Source of the DNA: Lineus longissimus
Lineage: Eukaryota > Nemertea > Pilidiophora > Heteronemertea > Lineidae
Assembly: GCF_910592395.1 (NCBI RefSeq)
Contig: NC_088308.1
Coordinates: 17,685,501 to 17,749,500, forward strand
Direction of reading: 5' to 3'
DNA: 64,000 nucleotides
Each line of letters starts with the position of its first letter. Position 1 is the first letter of the stretch. A program made the translations under genes and the position numbers. The notes beneath the pieces were generated by a model. That model saw nothing but the letters and a program-made list of their open reading frames with translations. It did not search any database and was not told the DNA's origin. Of this stretch, positions 35,850 through 47,288 are shown in pieces.

Positions 35850-37830
35850 GCCATTTTTGTGTGATCCCATGATCCTTTAAACAGACCATTCGTGTGTGAT
35901 CCTTTAATTGGGCTGTGACTGCACTTAATTGTAAATCAACACAACGTTTTAATCCATTGTATTGTAGTCTTTCTTTGTTGGTAGTGTGATTTGATTGGGC
36001 GGGGAACTGGTGTGGTGTATGGAATGACAAGCATGAAGGCAGACTTGATTTTGTAGCTGAGCTTGGTGCATGTTGAGGGCTGTTGACTGTTTGTATACTG
36101 TGGGGTAAGTGACATTTCGACATGATATTTGATGTATTTGATAAAGGTTAGCTTGTGATAGTCATTTGAGTTAACGCACAGTCTAGGGAGAAAATTGAGT
36201 CTTGGTGAGATCAGTATGCGGTTGAAGTTTGATAGACCTAGATCCAATTTCTTATAAAGTCCTCTGGAAACAGCTAACAATATAATCAATGTAATGTGAA
36301 GGTGCCAAATTTTGGGTATACGGTAAAAAAGGTACAGGAAAAAAAGGTACGGAAATAAAGGTACAGGAAATAAAAGTACTGGAAATAAAGGTATTATTCT
36401 CTTCAACTGGTTCGGACTCGGCCTATGTCTTAATCTTTTCTTGCCCATTTTTCTTCTTCTGTGACTAAGGTTGTTACGGAATGAATTTGAGGAAAATTCA
36501 TGGAAGAAGTTGCCCAACAGGGGAGCTGACGTTTTTTTTAAATAATAACTACATTCACGTTTTTTTAAATTTTAAAATACTAGTATTCTTATCAGGGGCG
36601 GATCCAGGATCTTGGGAATGGGGGGGGGGGGGGGGGCACCGGGCATCCTCCCTGGCATTTCACATTAAGATTCTCGCCAATTTCCATAAATAGCTTGTGT
36701 TTGGTCTTAAATCTAATAATTTGTCTGTTAAGACCAAATTGGCCAGGCATATTGTTAATTGGGTCCAGTTCTATGATGAATGTTAATTGATTAATTGCAA
36801 TTTAACTTGAACACTGGTACATTTATCAGTTGACCCTTTTGCTGAGGGAATTGTCCTTTAATCTCTACAATCATCATGATTTTGATAGCCGTGTTTTCAC
36901 TATTGAAAACCATAACGGTATACTGGAAATTTGATATACCTATTTCTAAGGCCTATGCAATGCCTACGCAACAAATAAAGTTAAAGTTATGAATAATAAA
37001 AGAGAAAATTCAAATAATATTCAAAAACAAAAATTGTGTACCTTTTTTTACCTATTTATGCCATTTTGTGTACCTATTTTTCCGGTACCTTTATTTCTGG
37101 TACTTTTAATTCCTGTACTTTTATTTCCTGTACCGTTATTTCCGTATTTCCGTACCTTTTTTTCCTGTACCTTTTTTCCTGTACCTTTATAACCTAGATT
37201 CCAAATTTTGATATCGTAACTCTGTATCGTAAATGTATATATCAATGTGTAATGTGTATAAGTTGTTGTAACTTATTTATGTTTTAATTTGTGGTTTGGA
37301 TTTCGGTCACGAAATAAATATGAAATATGAAATAACTTTGTGTCGGGTGATGATTCAGGTCCCAATCTCAACTTGACACAAGGTTATTTGATAAGTTTTA
37401 TTTCGTAACCAAAATCCATACCAAAAACTAAACTCAATGAAGAAAACGAGCTTCAACAATTCATACAAATTACACTACTTTTGCTACATGCAGTACGATC
37501 TCCAAATTTAGCACCTTCACATTATATTGCAGATTTTTCCAGAACACTTATCAGAAATGGGATATATCAAACTTCAACCGCAAACCGCAAACCGATCTCA
37601 CCAAGACTCCTTGTCTCTAGACCGTACGTCAATTCGAATGACTATCACAAAAAGGTTTTCTCAAATACATCAAATATCAAGTCAAATTGTCACTTACCCC
37701 ACTACATGCAGATACAAACAGTCAGCTCAGCTACAAAATCCAATCTACATTCATGCTTGTAATACCATGCAATCAAATCACACCACCAATAAAAAAAGAC
37801 AACTTTACAAGGACTATTTTTGTGACATCC
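35850..37830. repeat. Inverted pair of interspersed repeats with GTACC-rich tracts between
   Basis: Read on the minus strand, 35880-36330 matches plus-strand 37500-37810 through shared blocks such as ATCAAACTTCAACCGCA, ATCTCACCAAGACTC, ATGACTATCACAA and ACATCAAATATCA. Between them, 36320-36395 (GGTACAGGAAA-type units) and 37050-37195 (the reverse, TTTCCTGTACC-type) are also inverted relative to each other. The apparent long minus-strand frame 35936-36517 is a by-product of this repeat. The 3' side of each copy ends in ordinary AT-rich DNA; no transposase or RT is seen. Confidence 0.7.
36620..36636. repeat. Poly-G tract next to a GGGGCGGATCCAGGAT motif
   Basis: Seventeen consecutive G follow GGGGCGGATCCAGGATCTTG. 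Other homopolymers of this kind are at 10885-10896 (G12), 31632-31645 (C14) and 35753-35766 (G14). The GGATCCAGGAT preface suggests the end of a dispersed repeat. Confidence 0.6.
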
Positions 37831-39300
37831 TGTAAGCCCGCACTTACTACTAGGGAATGGTACCCGGGCTCACAGTAATCGTGCTTAATTCTGGAAAAGG
37901 AGACAACTTAGTTCAACTGTTGACCAGTTGGCCGTGGGTAGGCCTACATAAAAAATATATTATTTTAGAATGTTAGATAGATCATAATGCCGGTTACGCA
38001 CATGATGCCAGAAGTATTATATTCACTAACAGTAGGCTAATCTGAGGCTTTCTACCAACTGTATCTTTATGAAGTTTTTGGCTCACTCTCAAGTTCTGAA
38101 CATGTCACCTACCACATGGTGCCAAATTAGTTTTGAAAGTTACCAACACTAAAACTAATCTCGACATCAAGCTTAGGCATAGGCCTTAGTCTAGGTAAAG
38201 GTCTATCAGGGACGCAGTTAGAATGTTGGTCTTTTTGAGGGGTGACACTACTATTTTCGGTATTTTAATGGCAAATTGATACTTACCTACATAAAAGATT
38301 TTCACCCCCTCTCCGCCTGCGATGTTTTGATAACTGCAAGCGCCAATAAGTTCTACGAGAGTCCTACTTGGACCTGTGATATATATGTAGCCATTTTGAA
38401 GATGCCATACTTGCAAATCTAAAGCAATGCTATAAGAAGTCACTCCGGTAGTAAGCAATGGAAAATTTGAAAAATACTTGACGTGAACATAAAAGGTCTT
38501 ATAGGAAGTCAAACCATGATAATCAGTCATAGTTTGATGATAACACGGTATGATAAACAAGAATTGGGCGCCACAAGTTCTTTGTGTTGGTTGCTAACTT
38601 GACACAAACAAACCGTGCATGATCTCATTTTGAGAAAATTATTGTCTTAAAACATCCGAGTCTTTGTAAACTTTATAAATGCCCTTTGCTTGGACAACTT
38701 TAGAACTCTAGCCAACATAAATTTTGACGAATCTTTGATGATTTTTTGTGCTGAAGGCAAAATGGCCAGTGGTGTGTGTGTTTGTTGTCCCTCAATAAAA
38801 ACCCCAATTTTAGCATTTAGCATCCGATCATTGTAACAAGTTCAACTTTTTATTGTAGAAAACCGTGTTTCCTGTCATTTTGCTGACACTACGTTCGAAT
38901 ACTTTGGTCATTTATCTCATGGTTCGTATTTTAATCAGCGTAATATTTTTCAGAATGAAAAATTCTTCATCTGCTCGCGTTACTTCAGCGGCCTTTATTA
39001 AACAAACGCAAATGATTCCGTTAGCAAATTTCACCGACCAAGTAGATTTCTGTCATGACTAACGTATGACGATAATATGTTAGAAAAATATGCTGCCAAT
39101 ATTAAGAAATTTACTCTTTTATTCGGTGTACTAACACATTTTGCTTTGGCGGCCATTATGTTATCGATATTCGCCATTGAAATACCGGGTCGGTTTCTTT
39201 TACGTCGGCAATATCACAATATCAATGGAGCGCTGGCGATATTCGGCATTCATTGATCATTCATCTTCAGAGAAGAGGACTCGACTTCGAATATATCAAC

Positions 39301-39837
39301 ATGAGTGAATCTGCTCCTGCTGCCAAAAAGGCAACCAAGCCAAGGAAGCAAAAGGTTGCTGCCACTCACCCGAAAACAAGTGACATGGTTGCCGCCGCAA
39401 TCAGAAGTTTAAAGGAGAGGAAAGGTTCATCTCTTGCCGCCATTAAGAAATACATCCACGCCAACTACAAGGTTGATGCCGTCAAGATCAACCCATTCAT
39501 CAGGAGGTACCTGAAGAAGGCCGTTGAAGACAAGGTCCTCGTCCAGACCAAGGGAAGCTACAAGCTGTCCGAAGCTGCCAAGAAGGACAAGCCAAAGAAG
39601 AAACCAGTGAAGACAAAAAAGCCAGTGACACCGAAGAAAGTCAAGAAACCAAAGTCGCCGAAGAAACCAAAGGCCAAGAAGGCCACCAAGGCAAAGACTC
39701 CAAAGAAGGCAAAGGCCGCCAAGCCAAAGAAGGTCAAGTCCCCAAAGAAGCCAAAGGCCGCCAAGCCCAAGAAGGCAAAGCCCGCCAAGAAGCCAGCCAA
39801 GACAAAGGCCAAAAAGGCTGCGTCCAAGAAGAAGTAA
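39301..39837 (+). CDS. Histone H1 (linker histone), intronless
   Basis: Single-exon gene of 178 residues from ATG 39301 to TAA 39835-39837. Linker histones bind the nucleosome dyad and compact chromatin. Residues 23-97 form the winged-helix GH5 domain ([12 protein letters not shown] at its start, [12 protein letters not shown] in helix 2, [10 protein letters not shown] in the beta wing). The rest is a Lys/Ala/Pro-rich tail with several S/T-P-K-K motifs and near-repeats of KAAKPKK. The frame stays open 5' of the ATG, but MSESAPA is the usual H1-like start. A canonical replication-type stem-loop lies 44 bp past the stop, so the mRNA is probably non-polyadenylated and S-phase regulated. No core histone genes occur in the window, so this H1 is solitary here. 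Confidence 0.96.
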   Translation: MSESAPAAKKATKPRKQKVAATHPKTSDMVAAAIRSLKERKGSSLAAIKKYIHANYKVDAVKINPFIRRYLKKAVEDKVLVQTKGSYKLSEAAKKDKPKKKPVKTKKPVTPKKVKKPKSPKKPKAKKATKAKTPKKAKAAKPKKVKSPKKPKAAKPKKAKPAKKPAKTKAKKAASKKK

Positions 39838-39880
39838 GCTGTTCGCAGCTTCGGGAAGTTTCGTCGACCTAACCTCCAAC

Positions 39881-39896
39881 GGCCCTTATCAGGGCC
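39881..39896 (+). promoter_or_regulatory. Histone 3' stem-loop (SLBP site)
   Basis: GGCCCT-TATC-AGGGCC forms a perfect 6-bp stem with a 4-nt loop, flanked by AAC and ACCCCA, matching the metazoan histone pre-mRNA stem-loop. A purine-rich stretch (AAAAAGAGA, about 39909-39918) follows at the distance expected of the histone downstream element paired by U7 snRNA. Confidence 0.92.
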
Positions 39897-40757
39897 ACCC
39901 CAAATTGTAAAAAGAGACCAATCTTTCCATGTATAACGCTTGTAATTCCATCTCGAGCATCCTTAACATACGTATTCGTAGCAATGCGAAGGTGACTTCG
40001 TTCCAGAACGCCTGCGTGCTTGCTCTTAGTTGTTCCCGCCTTGCATGCACACGTTTGACCGTTTTGCTGTATTTCTTTCTTGCTGACGCAAGCCTACTCT
40101 TGCTCCCTCCTTTCAAATTTATTATTGGCTGCTTTGCTCCTGTTTCCTCTTGCTCTTTGTCTGGTTACTCCTGAGATGTACGTAACTGTGCATTTCGTCA
40201 TTGCACGCACGCATCAGGTAAATACTTCGCTACTCGATTTTTGACTGCATTCCATCTATGTCACAGTAAGTGTCCGGCTTTCACACTTGGCCTCTTTACA
40301 TATATATAATAACATTTTCAAATACATGTTATTCACAAAAAGAAATAATGATGCTTTTCCTATAAAAAGTTGCTGATTTCGCTAATTCGAATGTTAAACC
40401 ACTAAGACAGTTTCTTGTCTCCAAGTATACTGTATTATACACATGTACATGCTATCTATAGTCAGTAGTGTCAGGAATGATTTCTAGGTGCTCTCGGGTC
40501 GGATTTTTTCGCTGTCCACTGGCAGTGGGGGCTGTGTCGTACGAGGCACGAGGGGCAAAGTTGGTAGACCTGCAGTAAATTTTTCTCACCTATAGAAAGC
40601 CATACCCGATGCCCAGCCGTTGTTGTAGGAATATCTGGTGGATACAATCAATACCCTCTGATGTTGACGTGGCAATTTGGTGTCCACTGCGCCTGCATGA
40701 CCGCAACTGAATGAAGAGATCATTCAGAGACTGTCTGACAGCTGTGATTGTTGACCC

Positions 40758-40804
40758 GACGTCATGACATCATGATGACGTCATGGCATCCTTGTGACGT
40801 CATC
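40758..40804. promoter_or_regulatory. Cluster of CRE-like TGACGTCA sites
   Basis: TGACGTCA occurs exactly at 40776-40783 and 40795-40802, with the half-sites GACGTCATGA (from 40758) and CATCATGA adjacent. This is the known CREB/ATF palindrome. No gene start was identified nearby (H1 ends 0.9 kb upstream), so function is unproven. Confidence 0.35.
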
Positions 40805-42889
40805 AGCAACATCATAGCCTGAACCTGCGTGCTCTGTTGCTCATGGCAACAAGAGAGGACCAAAATGAAGGATTTTGGCTAGTGGACACCGTGCACTGAT
40901 GGTATGAAGCAACCATGTGTGCCTGATAGGTCATGAAGGTGCAGGAAATGCGGTTTCGTCAAGAGAGACTCATCAGATGCGTGTGGCGACAAAGAAATAC
41001 GGTTGGATGTACAGAGGTATCCTGACCGCAATTTCTCCCCTTGATTGACCTAGAGTAGATCTTGGTCAGTCCATCCAGGCAGTATAGCCTGCTGAAGGGC
41101 GGTCTGAGCCAAGCAGTTGGCAAAAAGTGGGTCTAGATGGTTAAAAGTTTAACCTGTGTACCTAAATAAGACACGTGAAACCGGAGAGGTTGAAACAGCT
41201 GGACAGTAGAGGAAATAAGTATACGCAATACCCTCTGTACAAATAGTGCCATGCCCTCGGTGTTGTTCCTATTACGAACATCGTAGGACACAAATCCAAC
41301 TCATGGATGGTTTTAGCTCGTTGTTACTTAGCGACAACTCACAATTTTTGCACATGGCCTAATCATTACAGAAATAATTATGTCGCCTACATCAGCAGTG
41401 TATGGTCACATACTACTGCCTATTGTGTTCGTACCCCGGTATCATTAGTGATACCATATTTTGTCGGTCGAAATCCTGTGTTAAAATACCTTCATTTTGT
41501 TCGCTGACGAACTCTATACATAGCTTTTGGTTAAAAAAGTGTGACAGTAAAAATCGTCGTCAAGTTGCTGATATTGAAATTACAACCTGTACAAATAAAT
41601 AGATATTGTTTCTTTTATATTGATATTTCAGTTTTTCGCCAAATTCGCTTCAGGTTGATAGTGCTAGGCAAAGGTTGATTACGCACGGTCTTAACCACAT
41701 GGAGCAACATGGATTATACAGAAGGAAGACATTATAATCAGAAATGTCATGCCTTTGTCACTGACAATGGTTATCATGCTAATGGTCTGGCAACATTTTT
41801 AACTAAAATTCGAGATAAAAGTTTCTCCCGACATTGTTTCAGGCCAACCAACAACCTGTGGTCATGATTGACTTTTCCGTGAGCTGGGGATGGTTAATGT
41901 TAATGTTGCGAACTTACCAGCGCAAGCCGATTGGCTGAACTTGGAGCGATATGTAAATTTTGGTAACATTAACAGCAAATTAGCATAAATTATGCGCGAA
42001 ACATTAAGTAATTTAGGCTTACAAAACTTAGAACAGACTTCTCCGGGAGGCTGTGATGATACTCTAAAATTTACAGCAAAAAAATTTCCGGACCTATACG
42101 ATAAACAAACATGAATGATAACGATAATTACAATAACTATAATCGGGTGCACTCTCGGGATGCACGAGGGTACGTGGATGGCTGGGGTGGACTGTACCCG
42201 TCCACTGTCGATCAAATGTCAACTGCCAAAATGATTTATTTTACTGTGTACTTGTAAATGCTAATCTTTCTGGCATTTTACACCTTGACAACAAATCTAT
42301 AACGTTACATCTACACGTTCCAATATAGCATACAGGTCGTCCTCGTGAATACCGGTATCGGGTGCCATTTTGAAGAGGGCTCTTGGGGTGCCATATTGCA
42401 TGTATCATAATTGGCTTTTTATACTCCATGAACAGTGTTGTTATTGCATGCACATGTCGTCACGGTCATTGGCTAAAGATGTGTAAGCCACACCAGCGGG
42501 TATTTCTAATGTTTTGTTAGTCAATGTTCCAGGGTGGTATGGGAAGCGGTGCATTGCAGATTGTGACCCTTTTGTGGACCTCCGAAATGTATGGTCCTAC
42601 TTTTATAGAAAGAATAGGCTACCGGTATTCACGAAGACATCCCGTATATTTTTGGTTGCATCTCGTACCTCACAATTGTTGTACAATTACAATCATCCAT
42701 GTAACTGGGAATGTTAACGATAAAAATCACCGAGGTATACATTGAAACATTTGTAATGATCTAAACCGATATACATTCAAAAAGAAAAAAAAAAGTAACG
42801 TTGTGATTAAAAAAATTACTTGAAAAAACCCCCACTAATTTTAGGTGGCATTTGGAATAATTGGCGTATGGGTATTGGAAAGCATCAAC

Positions 42890-43600
42890 TGTCAGAGTAA
42901 TCACCAATTTCGTAGTAGAATTGCCAATTTTGTACTTTTGAGTGGAATCACCAACTTGGTAAGAGTATATATTTCGTAGAGAAATCTGCGATGTTCCTAC
43001 CGTGAGTATATATTTACCGGAAACCACCGCCGACTGCAGATGGAATCATCAATTTCTTCACGTGTGGAATGATCTCGTTCGTAGTGGAATTGCCCATTTT
43101 GTAGTAAAAATTCGGAGTAAAAATGATTTGCCAACTTCATCGTGGCAAACGGTTCTCGTTGAGAAATCCGCTATTATGGAAATCACTGCAGTGGAAACAC
43201 CAATTTCGTATAGAATCGCCAACTTCGCAGTGGTTTAACGGCATTACCAAGTTCGTACATGTCGTAGTGGAATCGCCAAGTTTGTGGTGTCTTTAAGAAT
43301 TTCGTAGAGAAATCTGTCACTTTCGTATCGTGAGTATACTGCACATCACCAATTAACTGCAGCGGAGTAACTAATTTCGTAGTGGAATCACCAATTTTAT
43401 TGTAGGCTTATTCTGTAGCGGATTCACCGTAGTCGAAACCACAATTTTACAGTGGGATCACAACTTTTGTAGTGGAATCACCAGTTTTGTAGTGAGAATC
43501 GCCAACGTCGTTGTGGAATTACTAATTCCCTACTGGACACACCAATATCGGAGTGAAATCACCAATTTCGTAGTCAGTGGAATTGTCAATTTCGTGGTAA
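42890..43600. repeat. Degenerate tandem repeat of a 20-odd-bp unit (GTAGTGGAATCACCAATTTC-like)
   Basis: About fifteen or more diverged copies appear, for example at about 42912, 42940, 43078, 43263, 43379, 43470 and 43540. They alternate T/C and A/G changes around the core GTGGAATCACCAA. Spacing is irregular, with stretches lacking a copy. Scattered related pieces continue to about 43915. There is no conserved reading frame. Confidence 0.75.
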
Positions 43601-44084
43601 ACTGGAGAATTTCGCCAGAGCCGGAAAAATTCATCTTTCCTTCATGGAGGGGACAAAAGGTGTCCAGTGTCGGAGTTGGCGTAATCGTATTGTATCATGC
43701 AAACCCGACTTGACTTACTGAAGTGCCGGTTTCTGAATCACTCTTAAATTACTATTAAAGAAGACGAAATCATTGTATTAGTGGATTTAGTTTGATGACA
43801 AAGAATTCGTAATTCGTATAGAATATCGTTGCCTTGTGAGCGTTGCGGAAACTACATCATCTTGATAAATCACCTATTTCGAAATCGTCATTTTGGTGGT
43901 GGAATCATCAATGTAATAGGAATTTTCAATGACATCCAGTCAAATTAAATGACGAACTGAATACATTGAATGGGCTAAATTCCGTCAGCCCAAGAATGTC
44001 GAATGCTGGACAGCCCCACTAAGATGTTTCACTGAGTCTTTGTATAACAAATGGTGAAAATTCTTAAAATTCATTAGTAAAAAC

Positions 44085-44240
44085 AACTAATCTAGTTGTT
44101 TCTACTGCACCAACTGTAAAACTAGTAAAAACTAAACATTAATTAGTTGAAAATAGCTATTTCGATAGTTAAAACAACCAATTTCACAGCCGATGCGAAA
44201 GGAACTACCACTGGCAGAGTAGTGAAAAATTACCAAGAAA
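44085..44240. repeat. Palindromic AACTA/TAGTT-rich tract
   Basis: AACAACTAATCTAGTTGTT (about 44092-44111) is a near-palindrome. Related AACTAGT and TTAGTTGAAA blocks repeat to 44240. The structure is visible but the origin is unknown. Confidence 0.5.
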
Positions 44241-45020
44241 TAGCCTTTTACAAATCAATTTTTAGAGTGTACAATGTAGTAGTTACCATTGAATGCGGTA
44301 TTGACTGAGGGTCAGATGGATGAAAGCCCGAGGCAGTGAATACTTTTTAAGGTAAATATGACAAAATATCTCAAATATCTAGAATGTTTTGAACAACTCG
44401 CAAGCACCTTGGAAACATTTATAGCTGCCTTGCAGCACTTTCAAAAATAAATTAGCCACTTCCTTTATCACGGAAACGCCGGGCGCATATATTATGATGA
44501 TATAAATATCGCATTATCATATCTTACGGCCATTGCGGCAGCTCGTATTCCACGTGGAGTGCCTGATATGGCAAAAGCGATTATGCCGATGGAATTTTTG
44601 CATTTTTTTCTCTTCCGATTTCAAGTATCAAAACAAACGAATGGCGTTCATTATTTTAGTAGGACTTTAGAGCCATTTGTGGCTATTGGAAATTGTTTGT
44701 CGGTGCAACAACCCGGGCGCCCGGTGCCAAGAGTGTCATCTTGAACATGGTAAGCATAAAGGCGATCATGAGGTCTTGGTTCCTCGAGTTTAATGCATTT
44801 TGCCCATGAAAAGGCTTTTATATATATTGAAAGATTTTTGAATAATTGAAAAACGTGTCATCGCATGTGAAGCCATCTCAGTAGGCCTATACACTGCAAT
44901 ACGCAGGTTTTCCGTCGTACTATTGTGGCACGGTTCTCATCATCAACATCTCGCACAAAAATACGAGGACTGAGAGAAAAGCCACCCAACCCACAGGGAT
45001 TGGGCGCAAAATATGGGTTG

Positions 45021-45168
45021 ATGTGGTTAAGTCGCAGAGAACACCTCCCGGGGCCTGGGAAAAAATCATAAGCGTGTGGAAGTGTATTTGTATACGCCTG
45101 GGATTTTTTTCCTAGGCCGGGGAGGGGTATTGTGTCTCTGCTCACCCCGGACCCCGACTTAACCATAT
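45021..45168. mobile_element. Short palindromic MITE, about 148 bp
   Basis: The ends TGTGGTTAAGTCG and CGACTTAACCATA are inverted. Inner arms (CAGAGA.CACC; CTCCCGGGGCCTGGGAAAAA against TTTTTTTCCTAGGCCGGGGAGG) pair through most of the element. There is no ORF of its own. Confidence 0.6.
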
Positions 45169-45539
45169 TAACCAATATTTTACGTCAAATCCCTGTGACC
45201 CGACCAGACCAATAAAATAAGCTGCCACTGGCCAGGCCGGGGGTGTTACTAAACATATATATACACATGCATCAACGCACTACTTCGAATATGATAAACT
45301 AGTATTTTTGTTGATTGTGGGTTTCTCACTTGCGGGGGTCAAGTCAGACCGCTTCTGATCATCGTACAACCGAATACGTGATGTAGATTCGTGCGTGTCC
45401 TCGAGTGTATAGAACTGATGTGTTCTTTGCACATGGATCTGGTAGCATCTAAATACCATATCAGAAAGCCACATTACTCTTAGAAATATAAAGACTTTTG
45501 CATAGTTTTTGAAAAAAACTTTTAAATAGTTTTCTACTG

Positions 45540-45712
45540 GCACAAATATGCACCCCTTGGGGGTTTTATTTCAGCGAAATGGAAACCCCCGTAAAGGTTT
45601 TTGAAATTTTGAAAAAACCTTTTTATTTTGCTGAAAAACCTCTGGGGATGCGTATTCATTGTAGGCAAAAAAACTTCTACTTTCAAAGGTCCCAGAACCT
45701 TCATTTCTAAGA
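45540..45712. mobile_element. Interspersed palindromic repeat, family A, copy 1
   Basis: The copy contains CACAAATATGCACCCC, TTCAGCGAAATGG, AGGTTTTTGAAATTTTG, CTGAAAAACCTCTGGGG and a TAGGCAAAAA end block. Arms with AACCC/GGGTT and AACCTC/GAGGTT let it fold. The same order of blocks recurs at 59546-59755, with half copies at 51060-51130 and 51605-51720. Confidence 0.6.
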
Positions 45713-47162
45713 AAAGTGCAGGGTAGGCTGCGGCTGCCAACCGAGCTGCGTGGATTCCCGAGTATACTACGTTGCCAAGCACCAGTCGTCCCTGCGTTAC
45801 ATATCATGGTAATTTAAAGGGTATCTTCAGTTGTCGATATTTTGTGTCCTACCACAACTATTTCTGGGTCGGACATGCCCGAAAAAGGGAACACACGTTA
45901 TGAATTTCTCAATCCGGCCGTTGTAATTCCAAATGTTTCGATGAACAGAACAACAAAGTTGATAATGATACAAAATAATTATTTCAACGTTATCATTGCG
46001 TTAATGCACGACAACCCGTAAAATGAATATTTTCCATCCTTAAGAAATCGCAACCGGTCAACCCTTTCAACAGCTGCCAGTGACAACTGTATAATTTGAA
46101 GCAGGGACGGGCCTAGCAGTTATTTATACCTGGGGAGGGCAGCTACCATGCTCCTGTAGAGCAAATTGCCCCTTTATATCCAGAGTTATTCTGTTGTGAA
46201 TCCTCAGTGGCGTGTCCTCCAGTGATATACAAACCCTTAAGACCTTTATTGTATAATCTTTTGAGAAAATCCAATCCTGTGAAGAATTGTCAACAATCTG
46301 CTGCAGTGACAAAGTGTGCTCCGAATAGCACAGCACACTGTTCTCCAACAATTTTCTGATAAATTGTCTATTTTTAACCATCCGGGCCGTGGTCTGGTCC
46401 TGTCTTTAATAGAAATGCCTCCAGTGGACTGCTCTTCACCATAATGGTACCTTCGCCTGCCTCAGAACTAATTTGCAATTGAACTGGCATTGCATTAAGT
46501 TTTGTAACAGGGACATCAGGGGACAAGAGACACAGCATCCAGTGACTAGAATTGGCCGAAGGATTGGTCGGACATTCATCACCGGCTTACGGACTCTCGA
46601 TCATCGATAGCCACGAACAGTAAGTTAATAGATCTAGGCCTATTTCCAACATTTATACCCCGAAAGTTGTCAAAACCAACCATCTGCGAATATTGATTTC
46701 TGAGGTTTATGATATGTGTTGTGATAAATAAAGAAAAGTCGTTCGATAAAGTGCTGAGCTTGGATTGTCGGGTTGAAATTAATCTCAAGTGGGTTGTCAG
46801 ATAATGTAATAAATGTGAAATGGGCATGTTTCTATTTTGTATTCGATTGATAATCCCTTGCTTTTGATGACGGTGTGTTTGTATTAATGACCGACAGTAC
46901 AAAATGGTATCGTATTTTATCCTGCATCAGAAATACGATCTTTCCAAACATCGGCATCTTTTCCTATAATTCAAATTGACACCTAGAACAGCCATGCATA
47001 GCATAGCAACTATGAAATGAGCATTCAAAATTTGAATTGAGGTCATGAAGAAATAGAAACCCCAGTTTACATCGTAAATGTGTACGCAAGGTCGGAGCGC
47101 ACGTTCAAGAGCCGGCATTCGTTGTCCTGATCTGACCCTCTGTTCCAAACATCTTCAGCAGC

Positions 47163-47288
47163 TCAGTCCGCAGCAAATATGAGATGCGAGGAGTCGATGC
47201 TATCCGAGGTCACACTCTCACGGGTCTTCTTCTTATACTCGTGTGGTCTTGGCAGGCAAATGTACATCCGAACGTTTATTGACACCAT
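47163..47288 (-). CDS. Possible terminal exon or micro-ORF (41 residues)
   Basis: Frame from ATG 47288 to TGA 47163-47165, open further upstream to about 47325 with candidate acceptors there. It reads a hydrophobic stretch (VRMYICLP), then a basic patch (HEYKKKTRES), then SVTSDSIDSSHLIFAAD and stop. This layout resembles a short cytoplasmic tail, or the closing C-x(n)-YIC strand of a C-type lectin domain. I could not find joining exons with confidence between here and 48440. Confidence 0.22.
   Translation of the reverse strand: MVSINVRMYICLPRPHEYKKKTRESVTSDSIDSSHLIFAAD

Larger units (their letters stand above)
34521..39300. other. Intergenic region between SDR and H1
   Basis: It is dominated by the inverted repeat pair at 35850-37830. 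Near 38288-38560, minus strand, an open stretch of 124 codons ends at a strong donor (TATGTAG|GTAAGTATC, exon end about 38287), but its content is not recognisable and no partner exon was found. The immediate H1 upstream region shows no clear TATA box. Confidence 0.4.

Noticed and set aside
35936-36517. 193-codon minus-strand frame with Phe/Pro/Leu repeats
   Set aside because: It runs through the interspersed inverted repeat and its GTACC-rich tract; the repeat-derived peptide is matched by a broken frame in the other copy at 37481-37835.
39427-39879. Long Leu/Gly-rich frame antisense to histone H1 (also 39558-39827)
   Set aside because: It is the mirror of the Lys/Ala/Pro-rich H1 codons; AAG and GCC runs give open antisense frames. 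H1 and its stem-loop explain the region.
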